64,000 nucleotides of DNA from an uncultured Owenweeksia sp. (GTDB taxonomy: Bacteria > Bacteroidota > Bacteroidia > Flavobacteriales > Schleiferiaceae). The notes under the pieces are model-generated. The model did not search any database. It saw only the letters and a list, made by a program, of their open reading frames with translations, and was not told the origin of the DNA. Shown piece after piece: positions 1 to 11,634 of this stretch. Numbering within the stretch: the first letter of the stretch is position 1; each line of letters opens with the position of its first letter. Location of the stretch: NCBI GenBank assembly GCA_937146805.1, contig CAKZRR010000032.1, positions 1 through 64,000 of the forward strand, read 5' to 3'. A program made the position numbers and the translations under genes.

Positions 1-17
1 GCGATCAGCTCTCGTCA

Positions 18-728
18 TTAAAGGCGTGAGGAAATAATATCCATCGCTTTTTCAAAGACTTGGTCAATATCCAAGTCCGTTGAATCTATAATTACTGCAT
101 CTTGTGCCGGTACCAAAGGAGCCACTGCACGTTGTGTATCGCGCTCGTCTCTCGCCTTGATATCGGTTAAAAGGCGCGCAATATTAACATCCATGCCCTT
201 TGCTTTCAACTGGCTATAGCGGCGTTCTGCACGGGCTTCTGCGCTTGCTGTAAGGAAAATCTTTACAGGCGCGTCGGGAAATACCACTGTACCCATGTCG
301 CGACCGTCAGCAACAAGACCAGGATCTTGTTGGAAAGCACGCTGTCTGCGAAGTAGTGCTTCGCGAACCCGGGGTAATGCCGCAACTTTTGACGCCACGG
401 CGCCAACTTCTTCGGTGCGAATATCGTCAGTAACGTCTTCGCCTTCTAAGATTATGCGAGTGGTATCGCCATTCGTCTCGAAACTAACATCGAGACCGGT
501 TGCTAGAGGAACAACACATTCTTCATCATCACACGGAAGGTCGTGGTGAAGTGCAGCAACTGCTAATACGCGGTAAATTGCGCCGCTATCTAGAAAGTGC
601 CACCCTAATTTCTTCGCCAGCAAGCTACTTAACGTACCTTTACCAGCACCACTAGGACCGTCAACCGTGACTACGGGTGTGGAATGCATACCTGCTCCAT
701 CGTTTAAATTACTAAAAATCGCGCGCAA
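18..728 (-). CDS. cmk: Cytidylate kinase
   Basis: [36 protein letters not shown]-loop; [13 protein letters not shown] motif; position downstream of aroA. The start is probably internal to the ORF, near [11 protein letters not shown]. Confidence 0.95.
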   Translation of the reverse strand: MRAIFSNLNDGAGMHSTPVVTVDGPSGAGKGTLSSLLAKKLGWHFLDSGAIYRVLAVAALHHDLPCDDEECVVPLATGLDVSFETNGDTTRIILEGEDVTDDIRTEEVGAVASKVAALPRVREALLRRQRAFQQDPGLVADGRDMGTVVFPDAPVKIFLTASAEARAERRYSQLKAKGMDVNIARLLTDIKARDERDTQRAVAPLVPAQDAVIIDSTDLDIDQVFEKAMDIISSRL

Positions 729-872
729 TTATACGCTTTAGTGAGAGATAAGCAATGCCGCCTCTAATTGGCGGCATTGAACATCAGGTTTAACCTGATT
801 TAGATCAATGGGGCAAGTAAGGCGATTACCGGCATTGCCTACCATTATTTATGAGGAATATTTTTTGAGCCT

Positions 873-2165
873 TTACGCGCTATACAGTGTTTTAAAGCGA
901 GTAAAATAGTCTGGGAACGTTTTGCGCGTGCAGCCCGGGTCGTTTATTGTTACCGGCGTATCGCTTAATGCAACAAGCGAGAAGCACATGGCAATGCGAT
1001 GGTCGTTATACGTGTCTATCTCAGCATGTTTTAGCGAGTCAGTTGGCCACACTTTAATATAGTCATGCCCTTCTTCCACTTTCGCACCCAACTTTTGAAG
1101 CTCGGTGGCCATAGCCGCAAGACGATCTGTTTCCTTAACACGCCAGTTATAAATATTGGTCATAGTAGTTGGACCTTCAGCAAACAATGCCGTAGTCGCG
1201 ATGGTCATGGCCGCATCTGGAATATGGTTCATATCCATGTTCACGCCTTTAAGCGGCGCACCCGTTATTTCAACATACTCATCGCTCCAAACCACCGTTG
1301 CACCCATGGCTTCAAGTACATCAGCAAATCGAATGTCACCTTGAATGCTGTTTTGGCCAATTCCGGTTACGCGTACCGTTCCACCTTTAATGGCACCGGC
1401 TGCAAGGAAGTAAGATGCTGACGATGCATCGCCTTCAACCATAAATTTACCCGGCGCAATATACTTAGCGTCACCAGAAACCGTGAACGTTTGGTAGTTA
1501 TCATTTTCAACAGTAACGCCAAACTTCGCCATGGTATCTAACGTGATGTCGATATAAGGCTTAGAAACCAACTCACCTTTTATACGAATAGTCACATCAC
1601 CTGAAAATAACGGCGCAGCCATTAAAAGGGCTGTTAAAAACTGGCTAGATACACTGCCGTCCACCGACATTTCACCGCCGTTTAAAGTCTTACCTTTAAT
1701 TTGAAGCGGCGGAAAACCTTCGTTTTTGAGGTAGGTTACTTCAGCATCAGCTTCGCGCAGCGCATCCACTAAATCACCAATTGGACGCTCTTCCATACGT
1801 GGTTCACCGGTAAGTACTGTGTCGACATTACTAGCAGCGAGTGCCGCGCACAAAGGTCGCATTGCAGTACCGGCATTGCCCAAGAAAAGCTCTAATGGCT
1901 CAGCTACGTTAAACGCGCCACCGTTACCTTGGACAACGCATTGCGTTTTGTCTTCGCTCAAGCGGTAGTTAATGCCTAATTTGGTGAGTGCATTAAGCAT
2001 ATGCTCAATATCTTCGCTATCTAGCAAGTTGGTTAATTCAGTTTCACCTTCAGCTAACGCGGCAAGCAGTAGTGCGCGGTTAGACAGACTTTTTGAGCCA
2101 GGTACATTGACCTCTCCCGATACTTTTGCAATCGGGTCTAATGTTAACTGCTCCATTTTATCCAT
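873..2165 (-). CDS. aroA: 3-phosphoshikimate 1-carboxyvinyltransferase (EPSP synthase)
   Basis: [32 protein letters not shown] and [15 protein letters not shown] motifs. Confidence 0.97.
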   Translation of the reverse strand: MDKMEQLTLDPIAKVSGEVNVPGSKSLSNRALLLAALAEGETELTNLLDSEDIEHMLNALTKLGINYRLSEDKTQCVVQGNGGAFNVAEPLELFLGNAGTAMRPLCAALAASNVDTVLTGEPRMEERPIGDLVDALREADAEVTYLKNEGFPPLQIKGKTLNGGEMSVDGSVSSQFLTALLMAAPLFSGDVTIRIKGELVSKPYIDITLDTMAKFGVTVENDNYQTFTVSGDAKYIAPGKFMVEGDASSASYFLAAGAIKGGTVRVTGIGQNSIQGDIRFADVLEAMGATVVWSDEYVEITGAPLKGVNMDMNHIPDAAMTIATTALFAEGPTTMTNIYNWRVKETDRLAAMATELQKLGAKVEEGHDYIKVWPTDSLKHAEIDTYNDHRIAMCFSLVALSDTPVTINDPGCTRKTFPDYFTRFKTLYSA

Positions 2166-3258
2166 TCACTCTTTCAAATTCGCGCATAAATTCAACTAGC
2201 GCAACAATGCCCTCTACTGGCATTGCATTATAAATACTGGCACGCATGCCCCCTACTGAACGATGCCCTTTAAGAGCAAGTAACCCTGCTTCTTGTGACT
2301 GTTTAAGGAACAATCCGTCGAGTTCAGCATTGGCTAAATGAAACGGCACGTTCATTTTTGAACGGTTGTCAGGGTGAACTTTACTTGAATAGAAGTCAGA
2401 GCTGTCGATGGCTGAATATAATAACGCCGCCTTTTCAGCATTGCGTTTAGCCATAGCGTCAACGCCGCCCATATCTTTAAGCCATTCAAATACAAGCCCC
2501 GCTAAGTACCAAGAGAACGTTGGCGGTGTGTTGTACATAGAGTCAGACTTTGCCGCTAGTGCATAATCGAAGATAGAGGGCGTTTCTTTACGTGCTTTGC
2601 CAACCAGGTCTTCGCGAACAATAACAACTGATAAGCCGCTTGGGCCGATATTCTTTTGTGCGCCAGCGTATATAACGCCATGTTTTGCTACATCTAACGG
2701 CTGAGACAATATAGTCGAAGACATATCAGAAACCAGCGGAACCTTGCCCGACTCTGGTAGCCAATCAAAAGCGATTCCGTCAACGGTTTCATTTGGACAG
2801 AAATGGTAATACGCGGCAGATTGATCAATATCGCTCAACTGAGGCTGCGCAACGTAGTGACAGCCGTCTTTTTCAGACACTTCACCCACCACTTTGGCGT
2901 GGTTGTATTTGTTTGCTTCGTCAACGGCACCTTTAGACCAAGAACCGCTGACTAAGTGAAGACTGGTATCGTTAGCGTTGGATAAGTTGAGCGGTACAGC
3001 GGCAAATTGCCCACGCCCACCACCGTGCGTGAACAGCACATGGTAGTTGGAAGGAATGGACAATAAATCTCGCAAATCTTGCTCAGCTTTTGCCGCTATT
3101 TCAATGAAGTCTTTACCACGATGGCTTACTTCCATTACAGAGCAGCCTAGGTCGCGCCAATTTGTAAATTCTGATTGTGCTTTTTCCATGACTTCTTTTG
3201 GAAGCATAGCCGGGCCAGCACTAAAATTAAAAACCTCTTTCATCGCGTTTTTCAACAC
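2158..3258 (-). CDS. serC: Phosphoserine aminotransferase
   Basis: [14 protein letters not shown]...[27 protein letters not shown]-lysine region; overlaps the aroA start. Confidence 0.97.
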   Translation of the reverse strand: MLKNAMKEVFNFSAGPAMLPKEVMEKAQSEFTNWRDLGCSVMEVSHRGKDFIEIAAKAEQDLRDLLSIPSNYHVLFTHGGGRGQFAAVPLNLSNANDTSLHLVSGSWSKGAVDEANKYNHAKVVGEVSEKDGCHYVAQPQLSDIDQSAAYYHFCPNETVDGIAFDWLPESGKVPLVSDMSSTILSQPLDVAKHGVIYAGAQKNIGPSGLSVVIVREDLVGKARKETPSIFDYALAAKSDSMYNTPPTFSWYLAGLVFEWLKDMGGVDAMAKRNAEKAALLYSAIDSSDFYSSKVHPDNRSKMNVPFHLANAELDGLFLKQSQEAGLLALKGHRSVGGMRASIYNAMPVEGIVALVEFMREFERVNG

Positions 3259-3316
3259 CTGTAGATAATTACCGTTTAACTCGCTTTGTTTTGAACGTTT
3301 TGCGGGTCTATTAGGT

Positions 3317-3342
3317 AAACAAGCGGCTTAAGCCGCTTGTTT
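3317..3342 (-). terminator. Perfect 26-bp palindrome downstream of gyrA
   Basis: AAACAAGCGGCTTAAGCCGCTTGTTT between gyrA and serC, both on the minus strand. Confidence 0.6.
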
Positions 3343-3388
3343 GAAAGAACACTGATAATGCGCAAGTATGAATACCTGCGCCCTATCC

Positions 3389-6103
3389 CTACTCTTCTGT
3401 CGTTGAGCCGTCACCGTCTTCTGCGGTGTTCTCTTGCTCTTGAACAGCAGTTTCTGCTTGTTCTGGCGCATCGTCTGAAATGATTAGGTTACCGTCTTCG
3501 TCGAATTCTTGTAACTCTTCCACTTCTTCAATGCGTTGTAACCCTACAACGTGCTCACCTTCTACTGTACGTATTAAGCGAACGCCTTGTGTGTTACGGC
3601 CTACTACTGACACTTCGCCTACACGGGTACGAACCAGTGTGCCTTGGTCACTAATAAGCATAATTTCATTGGTTTCGTCTACTTGAACCGCGCCAACCAC
3701 TTTACCATTACGCTCAGACACCTTAATTGATACAACACCTTGTGTCGCACGGCTCTTCGCAGGGTAATCTTCAAGCGGAGTACGCTTACCGAAACCATTC
3801 TCTGTTGCTGTCAGGATTGGGCCGTCGCCTTTAGGAACAATAAGTGATACCACTTTTTGACCATCTTGCAGACGAATACCGCGAACACCTGTGGCTGTTC
3901 TTCCCATAGGACGAAGTGCCAGAAGCTCTTCACCCGTCTCTGGGTCACGCTTAACTTCACCGGTTTCGCTGTCGCGAAGCTTCTCGTTGAAGCGAACCAC
4001 TTTACCTGCATCAGAGAACAACATGATGTCGTCATCACCGTGAGTGATATCAACACCAATCAGCTCATCACCTTCGTTCAGGTTAACGGCGATAATACCG
4101 CTTGAACGTGGGCGAGAATATAGGCTCAGGTCAGTCTTCTTCACCGTACCGTTTGCTGTCGCCATCAGTACAAACTTACCTTCTTCGAATTCTTTGATTG
4201 GAAGAATAGCAGTAATACGTTCGTTTTCTTCTAGAGGAAGAATATTTACAATTGGACGTCCACGCGCATTTCGGCTAGCAAACGGCAATTGATACACTTT
4301 CAACCAGTACAAGCGACCACGGGTTGAGAAGCAAAGTATGTGATCGTGGGTATTCGCTACCAATAATCTTTCGATGAAATCTTCATCTTTCATCTTGGTT
4401 GCTGATTTACCACGGCCACCACGACGCTGTGCTTCGTAGTCTGTAAGTTTTTGATATTTCACATAACCTTCGCGAGAAAGCGTTACTACAACATCTTCTT
4501 GCTCTATAAGATCTTCAATATCAATATCGTGACTTGCTGCCGTAATTTCAGTACGACGCTCATCACCAAATTCATCACGTACTTTTTCAAGTTCTTCTTG
4601 AATCACTTCCATCAAACGCTCTGGGCTGTTTAGGATGTGAAGAAGTTCTGCGATGATCTCTAGAAGTTGCTTATACTCTTCTAGAATTTTCTCGTGCTCA
4701 AGACCTGTTAGCTTGTGTAAGCGAAGGTCAAGAATAGCTTGCGCTTGCTGCTCAGTAAGGTAGTACTTGCCGTCGCGAATACCAAATTCTGGCATTAACC
4801 AGTCAGGGCGTGCAGCGTCATCGCCTGCGCGCTCAAGCATTTGCGCTACATCACCTAAGTCCCAACCTTGTGCTACAAGCGATTTCTTGGCGTCTGCTGG
4901 GCTTTGTGACGCTTTAATCAACTCGATAATTGGGTCGATGTTCGCAAGCGCTATCGCCAAACCTTCAAGAATATGAGCACGGTCACGGGCTTTACGTAAT
5001 TCAAAAACGGTACGACGTGTTACTACTTCACGACGGTGAAGAATAAAGCATTCTAACGTTTCTTTAAGGTTGAATACCTTAGGCTGACCGTTATCAAGCG
5101 CAACCATGTTAATACCGAATACCGTTTGAAGCTGGGTATTCGCGTATAAATGATTAAGTAGGACTTCGGCAGATTCGTTGCGTTTAACTTCGATAACAAT
5201 GCGCATACCGTCTTTATCAGACTCGTCTCGCAGTGCAGAAACGCCTTCGATGCGCTTTTCTTTTACCAGTTCAGCAATCTTTTCAATAAGACGCGCTTTG
5301 TTAACCTGGTAAGGGATCTCGTTAACAACAATGGTTTCTTTACCGTTGCTGTCAGTTTCAATTTCCGCCTTAGCACGAAGATAAATTTTACCGCGACCTG
5401 TGCGATACGCATCTTCAATCCCCTTGCGCCCACTGATCATAGCTGCCGTTGGGAAATCTGGACCTGGGATGTGTGTCATCAAGTCGTCGATGGTAATAGA
5501 CGGATCTTGAATTAACGCTACGCAGCCGTTGATCACTTCGGTGAGGTTATGTGGCGGAATATTCGTCGCCATACCAACCGCAATACCCGATGAGCCGTTA
5601 ACAAGAAGGTTAGGCACCTTCGTTGGTAATACTTCAGGAATATGCTCTGTACCATCGTAGTTAGGTACGAAATCTACGGTCTCTTTATCTAAATCGGCAA
5701 GTAACTCGTGCGCAATTTTAGCCATGCGAACTTCGGTATAACGCATCGCAGCAGCAGAGTCGCCGTCTACCGATCCGAAGTTACCTTGACCGTCTACTAG
5801 CATATAGCGAAGTGAGAACGGTTGGGCCATACGAACAATAGTGTCGTAAACTGCAGAGTCACCGTGAGGGTGATATTTACCAATTACGTCACCTACCACA
5901 CGGGCAGATTTTTTGTATGGCTTGTTAAAGTCGTTTTTCAGTTCGTTCATTGCGAACAGCACACGACGGTGCACTGGCTTCAAGCCATCTCTTACGTCAG
6001 GCAAGGCTCGCCCGACAATAACGCTCATCGCGTAATCAAGGTAAGAGTTCTTTAACTCTTCCTCAATATTAACGGGGAGGATTTCTTTAGCGTTATCAGA
6101 CAT
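3389..6103 (-). CDS. gyrA: DNA gyrase subunit A
   Basis: [74 protein letters not shown]-terminal beta-pinwheel repeats and acidic tail. Confidence 0.98.
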   Translation of the reverse strand: MSDNAKEILPVNIEEELKNSYLDYAMSVIVGRALPDVRDGLKPVHRRVLFAMNELKNDFNKPYKKSARVVGDVIGKYHPHGDSAVYDTIVRMAQPFSLRYMLVDGQGNFGSVDGDSAAAMRYTEVRMAKIAHELLADLDKETVDFVPNYDGTEHIPEVLPTKVPNLLVNGSSGIAVGMATNIPPHNLTEVINGCVALIQDPSITIDDLMTHIPGPDFPTAAMISGRKGIEDAYRTGRGKIYLRAKAEIETDSNGKETIVVNEIPYQVNKARLIEKIAELVKEKRIEGVSALRDESDKDGMRIVIEVKRNESAEVLLNHLYANTQLQTVFGINMVALDNGQPKVFNLKETLECFILHRREVVTRRTVFELRKARDRAHILEGLAIALANIDPIIELIKASQSPADAKKSLVAQGWDLGDVAQMLERAGDDAARPDWLMPEFGIRDGKYYLTEQQAQAILDLRLHKLTGLEHEKILEEYKQLLEIIAELLHILNSPERLMEVIQEELEKVRDEFGDERRTEITAASHDIDIEDLIEQEDVVVTLSREGYVKYQKLTDYEAQRRGGRGKSATKMKDEDFIERLLVANTHDHILCFSTRGRLYWLKVYQLPFASRNARGRPIVNILPLEENERITAILPIKEFEEGKFVLMATANGTVKKTDLSLYSRPRSSGIIAVNLNEGDELIGVDITHGDDDIMLFSDAGKVVRFNEKLRDSETGEVKRDPETGEELLALRPMGRTATGVRGIRLQDGQKVVSLIVPKGDGPILTATENGFGKRTPLEDYPAKSRATQGVVSIKVSERNGKVVGAVQVDETNEIMLISDQGTLVRTRVGEVSVVGRNTQGVRLIRTVEGEHVVGLQRIEEVEELQEFDEDGNLIISDDAPEQAETAVQEQENTAEDGDGSTTEE

Positions 6104-6405
6104 AAACTGCTTAATCCCTTTATCTTGGTTTGTTCTGCGTTATCCAGCACTTCGCTTCACATCATTGTGAAAACAAGGCGTGGGAGCGCACTGTTATTAT
6201 TATGTGGGTCATAATCGTGCTTCGAGTGTACCACTTGATGACAGAATTATGTAGCGCTTAATTACGCTTATTAATCAACTAAAAGGCAAGCGATTATTTT
6301 TCGTTCGACCCTTCTTATAATTTGTCTATTTCTGTTTAAAAACAGTGAAACACAACCTCGATTTACGATATCTTAAAAAGAGATAGATTAAGGATTGTTT
6401 TACTC

Positions 6406-7110
6406 ATGACGAACGTCGATCAACAAGAAATCAATAAGTTCTCTGAACTCGCTTCACGCTGGTGGGATCCAGAAGGCGAATTTAAGCCATTGCACCTTAT
6501 TAACCCACTTCGCTTAGACTTCATTAATCAACACAGTGAAGGCCTGTTTGACAAAAAAGTCGTCGATATTGGCTGTGGTGGCGGTATTTTAGCAGAATCT
6601 ATGGCGCGTGCAGGCGCGACGGTAACAGGTTTAGATATGGCAGAAGCCTCGTTAGAAGTAGCGAAGCTGCACGGTTTAGAATCAGGTGTAAAAGTCGACT
6701 ACGTATGTTCAACTGCCGAAGCATTCGCAGAAGCAAATGCAGGACAGTTCGACGTGGTAACCTGTATGGAAATGTTAGAGCATGTACCCGACCCTGCTTC
6801 TGTTGTGCTGGCCTGTGCTAAGTTGGTTAAGCCTGGTGGCCATGTTTTCTTTTCTACGCTTAACCGAAACCTAAAGTCGTATCTGATGGGGATCGTGGGA
6901 GCGGAATATATCCTTAAACTGGTTCCAAAAGGCACCCACGATCACAGTAAGTTCATCAAACCATCTGAACTTATGGCGATGACCGATCATGCTGGTTTGC
7001 TGCCTCGAGATATGACAGGTCTACACATGGACCCAATTTCTCAAGGCTTTTATCTCTCTGCGAATAATGTCGACGTTAACTACTTACTATATACAGTAGC
7101 GCAAAATTAA
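6406..7110 (+). CDS. ubiG: Ubiquinone biosynthesis O-methyltransferase
   Basis: [33 protein letters not shown] plus SAM-binding [20 protein letters not shown]; divergent from gyrA. Confidence 0.95.
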   Translation: MTNVDQQEINKFSELASRWWDPEGEFKPLHLINPLRLDFINQHSEGLFDKKVVDIGCGGGILAESMARAGATVTGLDMAEASLEVAKLHGLESGVKVDYVCSTAEAFAEANAGQFDVVTCMEMLEHVPDPASVVLACAKLVKPGGHVFFSTLNRNLKSYLMGIVGAEYILKLVPKGTHDHSKFIKPSELMAMTDHAGLLPRDMTGLHMDPISQGFYLSANNVDVNYLLYTVAQN

Positions 7111-7114
7111 TTTA

Positions 7115-7130
7115 ACACTATATATTGGGT
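7115..7130. promoter_or_regulatory. NrdR-box-like site 1
   Basis: ACACTATATATTGGGT, close to the NrdR consensus acaCNATATATNGtgt, upstream of nrdA. Confidence 0.65.
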
Positions 7131-7146
7131 TGCGGCGATATTTTAA

Positions 7147-7162
7147 ACACCATATATCGTGT
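7147..7162. promoter_or_regulatory. NrdR-box-like site 2
   Basis: ACACCATATATCGTGT, near-perfect NrdR box, exactly 32 bp from site 1. Confidence 0.75.
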
Positions 7163-7313
7163 TTATATAAAAACTATTTTCTAAGAATAAATTAATTTTT
7201 ATGTCGAAGAAATAATTAAAAATGCTTGCAATCCAGATATTTTACGCTTGTAGAACGCTAAAAAGTTAGTTGTTACTAACATAAATTTCATGCCAGATTG
7301 AGTGCTTGAAATA

Positions 7314-7329
7314 CCACCAGATATTGGGT
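7314..7329. promoter_or_regulatory. NrdR-box-like site 3 (degenerate)
   Basis: CCACCAGATATTGGGT; shares ATATTGGGTTGC with site 1. Confidence 0.5.
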
Positions 7330-7345
7330 TGCATTAAGACTAAAA

Positions 7346-7361
7346 CCTCACTATCTTGTGT
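7346..7361. promoter_or_regulatory. NrdR-box-like site 4 (degenerate)
   Basis: CCTCACTATCTTGTGT; exactly 32 bp from site 3. Confidence 0.5.
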
Positions 7362-7659
7362 TTAATTCAGCACGTGATCCCAATGCAGATTTTCTGGGAT
7401 CGCACAGATCGCTAACGAGATTATGGCAATGCCATATGCAGTGTGTGACATCAACCTCGCTGAAAATATAAATGCAGTGAAAAAATTAAATGAGCAGTCT
7501 CTACTTTGTACTTTCAGTATTGGTTTAGGCCGCTTTCGTGTGTGTTGTTATCTGGCGTGAGCCAATGGTGATAATGTCACTCACACTCAATAAATTAAAA
7601 ATGAAAATGGGCATTACATAGCCCACGCATCAAGCGCTAACAGACAAACGGCCAGTAAC

Positions 7660-9981
7660 ATGAACAACAACTTATTAGTCACCAAACGCAACGGTGAAAA
7701 AGAGTCCATCGACTTAGAGAAAATCCACAAAGTCGTGACATGGGCAGCCAAAGGACTTAAAAACGTTTCAGTTTCACAAGTTGAAATCAAAGCACAAATC
7801 CAGTTTTATGACGGTATCAATACTAGCGAGATCCATGAAACGCTGATCAAATCAGCGGCAGATCTTATTTCTACCGATGCGCCAGATTATCAATACCTAG
7901 CTGCGCGCTTGGCCATTTTCCACCTTCGCAAAAAAGCCTATGGTCAATTTGAGCCGCCTGCCCTACTTGAGCATGTAGGTAAGATGGTTGATATGGGCAA
8001 ATACGATAAGCACTTGCTTGAAGACTACACGCCTGAAGAATTTGCTGAAATGGACTCGTATATCGACCATTGGCGAGACATGAACTTCAGCTACGCTGCA
8101 GTTAAACAGCTTGAAGGTAAATACCTGGTTCAAAACCGAGTTACAGGTGAAATCTACGAAAGTGCACAGTTCCTATATATCTTAGTGGCGGCATGCCTTT
8201 TCGCAAATTATGACAAAGCGACGCGTATGGACTACATCCGCCGCTTCTACGATGCCGCTTCAACATTCAAGCTGTCATTGCCTACACCTATTATGGCTGG
8301 CGTACGTACGCCTACTCGCCAGTTTAGCTCATGTGTACTTATCGAAACCGGCGATAGCTTAGACTCAATCAATGCAACGGCAAGTGCCATTGTTAAATAC
8401 GTAAGCCAGCGTGCTGGTATCGGTGTAAACGCAGGCCGTATTCGCGCACTAGGTAGCCCTATTCGCGGCGGTGAAGCATTCCATACGGGTTGTATTCCGT
8501 TCTACAAATACTTCCAAACAGCCGTTAAAAGCTGTTCACAAGGTGGTGTTCGTGGTGGCGCTGCTACGCTGTTTTACCCTATCTGGCATATGGAAGTTGA
8601 ATCACTGTTAGTGCTTAAGAACAACCGTGGTGTTGAAGAAAACCGTGTACGTCACCTAGATTACGGCGTTCAGTTCAACAAACTAATGTACCAGCGCATG
8701 ATGAAAGACGGCTATATCTCACTATTTAGCCCGTCTGACGTTCCAGGTCTTTACGATGCCTTCTTCGCTGACCAAGAGAAGTTTGAAGAGCTATACGTTA
8801 AATACGAAAACGACGACAGCATCCGCAAAAAGCAAATTAAAGCCATGGAGCTATTCAGCTTGTTCATGCAAGAGCGTGCAAGCACAGGTCGTATTTATCT
8901 ACAAAACGTTGACCACTGTAATACGCACAGCCCGTTTAACCCAGAAGTTGCGCCAGTTCGTCAGAGCAACCTGTGCCTTGAAATTGCGCTACCTACTAAG
9001 CCGCTTCAGCACGTTAATGATGAGAACGGTGAAATTGCACTATGTACGCTGTCAGCGTTTAACTTAGGTGCGATTAAGTCACTGGACGAGTTTGAAGAGT
9101 TGTCTGACCTTGCAGTACGTGCGCTAGATAACCTGCTTGATTACCAAGACTATCCTGTTCCTGCTGCGTATAACGCAACAATGGGACGTCGTACGCTGGG
9201 TGTTGGTGTTATCAACTTTGCATACTACCTTGCTAAAAATGGCGTTAAATATTCTGATCACAGTGCGAACGGTCTAGTTCACCGCACATTCGAAGCAATG
9301 CAGTACTATCTACTTAAAGCGTCGAACAATCTTGCGAAAGAAAAAGGTGCGTGTCCTAAGTTTAACGAAACCACCTATTCTCAAGGCATCATGCCAATTG
9401 ATAGCTACAAGAAAGATCTTGATAGCGTATGTAATGAACCACTTCATTACGACTGGGATGCACTTCGTGAAGAAATCAAAACTCACGGTTTGCGTAACTC
9501 TACGCTGTCAGCATTAATGCCGTCAGAGACGTCTTCTCAGATTTCTAACGCGACAAACGGCATTGAGCCACCGCGTGGTTTTATCAGCATTAAGTCGAGC
9601 AAAGATGGTGTTCTTAAGCAAGTTGTACCTGAGTACGAAACGCTAAGAGACCAATACGAGCTACTTTGGGATATTCCTTCAAACGATGGTTACCTACAAC
9701 TTGTTGGTATCATGCAGAAGTTTATCGACCAAACTATCTCAGCGAATACCAACTACGATCCAAGCCGTTACGAAGGTAACAAGGTACCAATGAAGCTTCT
9801 TCTTAAGGACCTTCTTACTACGTATAAACTGGGTGTTAAAACACTTTACTATCATAACACTCGCGACGGCGCGTCAGACACCTCTGCTCTCGATGCTAAA
9901 GCGAGCGAGCCTATGCCACGTCAAGAAGAAGTGGTTGTAGAGGAAGATGATGATTGTGCAGGTGGTGCGTGTAAGATTTAG
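7660..9981 (+). CDS. nrdA: Class Ia ribonucleoside-diphosphate reductase alpha subunit
   Basis: ATP-cone-like N-terminus (LLVTKRNGEKESIDLEKIHKVVTWAAKGL); SNLCLEIALPTKP; SALMPSETSSQISNATNGIEPPRG; C-terminal CAGGACKI redox cysteines. Confidence 0.98.
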   Translation: MNNNLLVTKRNGEKESIDLEKIHKVVTWAAKGLKNVSVSQVEIKAQIQFYDGINTSEIHETLIKSAADLISTDAPDYQYLAARLAIFHLRKKAYGQFEPPALLEHVGKMVDMGKYDKHLLEDYTPEEFAEMDSYIDHWRDMNFSYAAVKQLEGKYLVQNRVTGEIYESAQFLYILVAACLFANYDKATRMDYIRRFYDAASTFKLSLPTPIMAGVRTPTRQFSSCVLIETGDSLDSINATASAIVKYVSQRAGIGVNAGRIRALGSPIRGGEAFHTGCIPFYKYFQTAVKSCSQGGVRGGAATLFYPIWHMEVESLLVLKNNRGVEENRVRHLDYGVQFNKLMYQRMMKDGYISLFSPSDVPGLYDAFFADQEKFEELYVKYENDDSIRKKQIKAMELFSLFMQERASTGRIYLQNVDHCNTHSPFNPEVAPVRQSNLCLEIALPTKPLQHVNDENGEIALCTLSAFNLGAIKSLDEFEELSDLAVRALDNLLDYQDYPVPAAYNATMGRRTLGVGVINFAYYLAKNGVKYSDHSANGLVHRTFEAMQYYLLKASNNLAKEKGACPKFNETTYSQGIMPIDSYKKDLDSVCNEPLHYDWDALREEIKTHGLRNSTLSALMPSETSSQISNATNGIEPPRGFISIKSSKDGVLKQVVPEYETLRDQYELLWDIPSNDGYLQLVGIMQKFIDQTISANTNYDPSRYEGNKVPMKLLLKDLLTTYKLGVKTLYYHNTRDGASDTSALDAKASEPMPRQEEVVVEEDDDCAGGACKI

Positions 9982-9999
9982 ATCACGCCCCCCTGTTTA

Positions 10000-10039
10000 A
10001 ATGGCAAATGCATAAAAGGAGTTAACTGCATTTGCCATT
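10000..10039. repeat. 13-bp perfect inverted repeat between nrdA and nrdB
   Basis: AATGGCAAATGCA (10000-10012) / TGCATTTGCCATT (10027-10039), 14-nt loop, no following T-tract. Confidence 0.8.
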
Positions 10040-10104
10040 AACGTTTCGCAGCAAGAACACAAACAATAATACGCGTTAATCATTAAGTTTTTAGTTAGGC
10101 CATC

Positions 10105-11235
10105 ATGAAATACACTACGTTTAATCAGCAAAGTACTAATCCATTGATCGAGCCGATGTTTTTCGGTAACCCCGTAAACGTTGCACGCTACGACCAGCAA
10201 AAGCATGCCATATTCGAAAAGCTTATTGAGAAGCAAATTAGCTTTTTTTGGCGCCCTGAAGAAGTTGACGTTTCTCGCGACCGTGTTGATTTCCAAAAAT
10301 TGACCGACCCAGAAAAGCACATCTTTATTTCAAACCTTAAGTACCAAACCCTGTTAGATTCGGTGCAAGGCCGTAGCCCGAACATCGCGTTCTTGCCTAT
10401 TATTTCACTACCAGAGTTAGAAACTTGGGTTGAAACATGGTCTTTCTTCGAGACTATTCACTCACGTTCGTATACCCATATTTTGAGAAACTTGTTCTCA
10501 GACCCAAGCGAAATATTCGAAGATATCGTAGTGAATGACGAAATTAAGCGACGTGCTGCTGATATTTCTAAATATTACGATGATCTCATTTTCGCCACTC
10601 AGCTTTGGCAAACACAGGGTGAAGGCGTACATACAGTGAATGGTGTTGCACACACTATCAACATGTATGAGCTTAAGAAGAAGCTTTACCTATGCATGAA
10701 CTCGGTGAACGCACTGGAAGCAATCCGTTTCTACGTGTCTTTTGCCTGCACATTCGCTTTCGCTGAGCGGAAGCTGATGGAAGGTAATTCTAAGATTATT
10801 CGTTTGATTGCCCGTGACGAGAATCTGCACTTATCTTCAACACAGCATATCCTTAATTTGTGGGCTAAGGGTAAAGATGACCCTGAAATGGCGCAAATTG
10901 CAGAAGAATGTAAAGAAGAAGCGCGTGCTATCTTCATGAACGCTGTTGAGCAAGAAAAGCAGTGGGCTGACTACTTGTTCCAAAACGGCTCAATGATTGG
11001 TTTGAATAAAGAAATTCTTTGCCAGTACGTTGAGTACATTGCGAATCAACGTATGTCTGCTATTGGTCTAGACACCCCGTTCGAGATAAGCAGTAATCCA
11101 CTTCCATGGATGAATAACTATTTGAATTCAGACAACGTGCAAGTGGCACCTCAAGAGTCTGAAATCAGCTCTTATCTTGTTGGTCAAATCGACTCTGCCG
11201 TGAGCGAAGACGACTTTGCTGATTTTGAGCTGTAA
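10105..11235 (+). CDS. nrdB: Class Ia ribonucleoside-diphosphate reductase beta subunit
   Basis: [44 protein letters not shown]; diiron ligands including RDENLHL. Confidence 0.98.
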   Translation: MKYTTFNQQSTNPLIEPMFFGNPVNVARYDQQKHAIFEKLIEKQISFFWRPEEVDVSRDRVDFQKLTDPEKHIFISNLKYQTLLDSVQGRSPNIAFLPIISLPELETWVETWSFFETIHSRSYTHILRNLFSDPSEIFEDIVVNDEIKRRAADISKYYDDLIFATQLWQTQGEGVHTVNGVAHTINMYELKKKLYLCMNSVNALEAIRFYVSFACTFAFAERKLMEGNSKIIRLIARDENLHLSSTQHILNLWAKGKDDPEMAQIAEECKEEARAIFMNAVEQEKQWADYLFQNGSMIGLNKEILCQYVEYIANQRMSAIGLDTPFEISSNPLPWMNNYLNSDNVQVAPQESEISSYLVGQIDSAVSEDDFADFEL

Positions 11236-11247
11236 AACTACAGCTTA

Positions 11248-11520
11248 ATGAGCAGCAACGATAAATCACTCCGCATCGACGTTGTCGATGTGGGGGCGAT
11301 TATTTCCCCTTCTGATTCCACTATCTTAAACGCCCTTGAAGCAGCGGACGTTCATATTCACTACCATTGTCGTGAAGGCTTTTGTGGTGCATGCCGCACA
11401 AAGCTAATTGAAGGCGAAGTTGAGTACACCACAGATCCCCTCGCCTTCATTGACGACGATGAAATTCTTCCTTGTTGTTGCGTGGCTAAATGCCCGCTAA
11501 AAATAAAAGTACCGCTGTAA
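11248..11520 (+). CDS. yfaE: 2Fe-2S ferredoxin, class I RNR maintenance type
   Basis: CREGFCGACRTKLIEGEVEY plant-type ferredoxin cysteine motif; immediately downstream of nrdB. Confidence 0.9.
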   Translation: MSSNDKSLRIDVVDVGAIISPSDSTILNALEAADVHIHYHCREGFCGACRTKLIEGEVEYTTDPLAFIDDDEILPCCCVAKCPLKIKVPL

Positions 11521-11634
11521 AATCTTCATTCATCGCTCTTACTATCACTCTCACAGTGTTTCTGCGCGTTAGAGTAATCCACTTCAATAGTTTTACGTAG
11601 CAACTTAACACTAATCAAACGTAAGGATAATGTT

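Noticed and set aside
5770-5900. Possible quinolone-resistance change in the gyrA QRDR
   Set aside because: The reading [19 protein letters not shown] retains the wild-type Ser and Asp at the usual resistance positions.
7371-7660. Additional structured leader or riboswitch between the NrdR sites and the nrdA start
   Set aside because: A few short inverted repeats (such as GATCCCA...TGGGATC) are visible but no known riboswitch core or convincing terminator/antiterminator pair.
9997-10385. Minus-strand ORFs over the nrdB start
   Set aside because: Overlap the well-supported nrdB frame and spacer; no protein-family resemblance.
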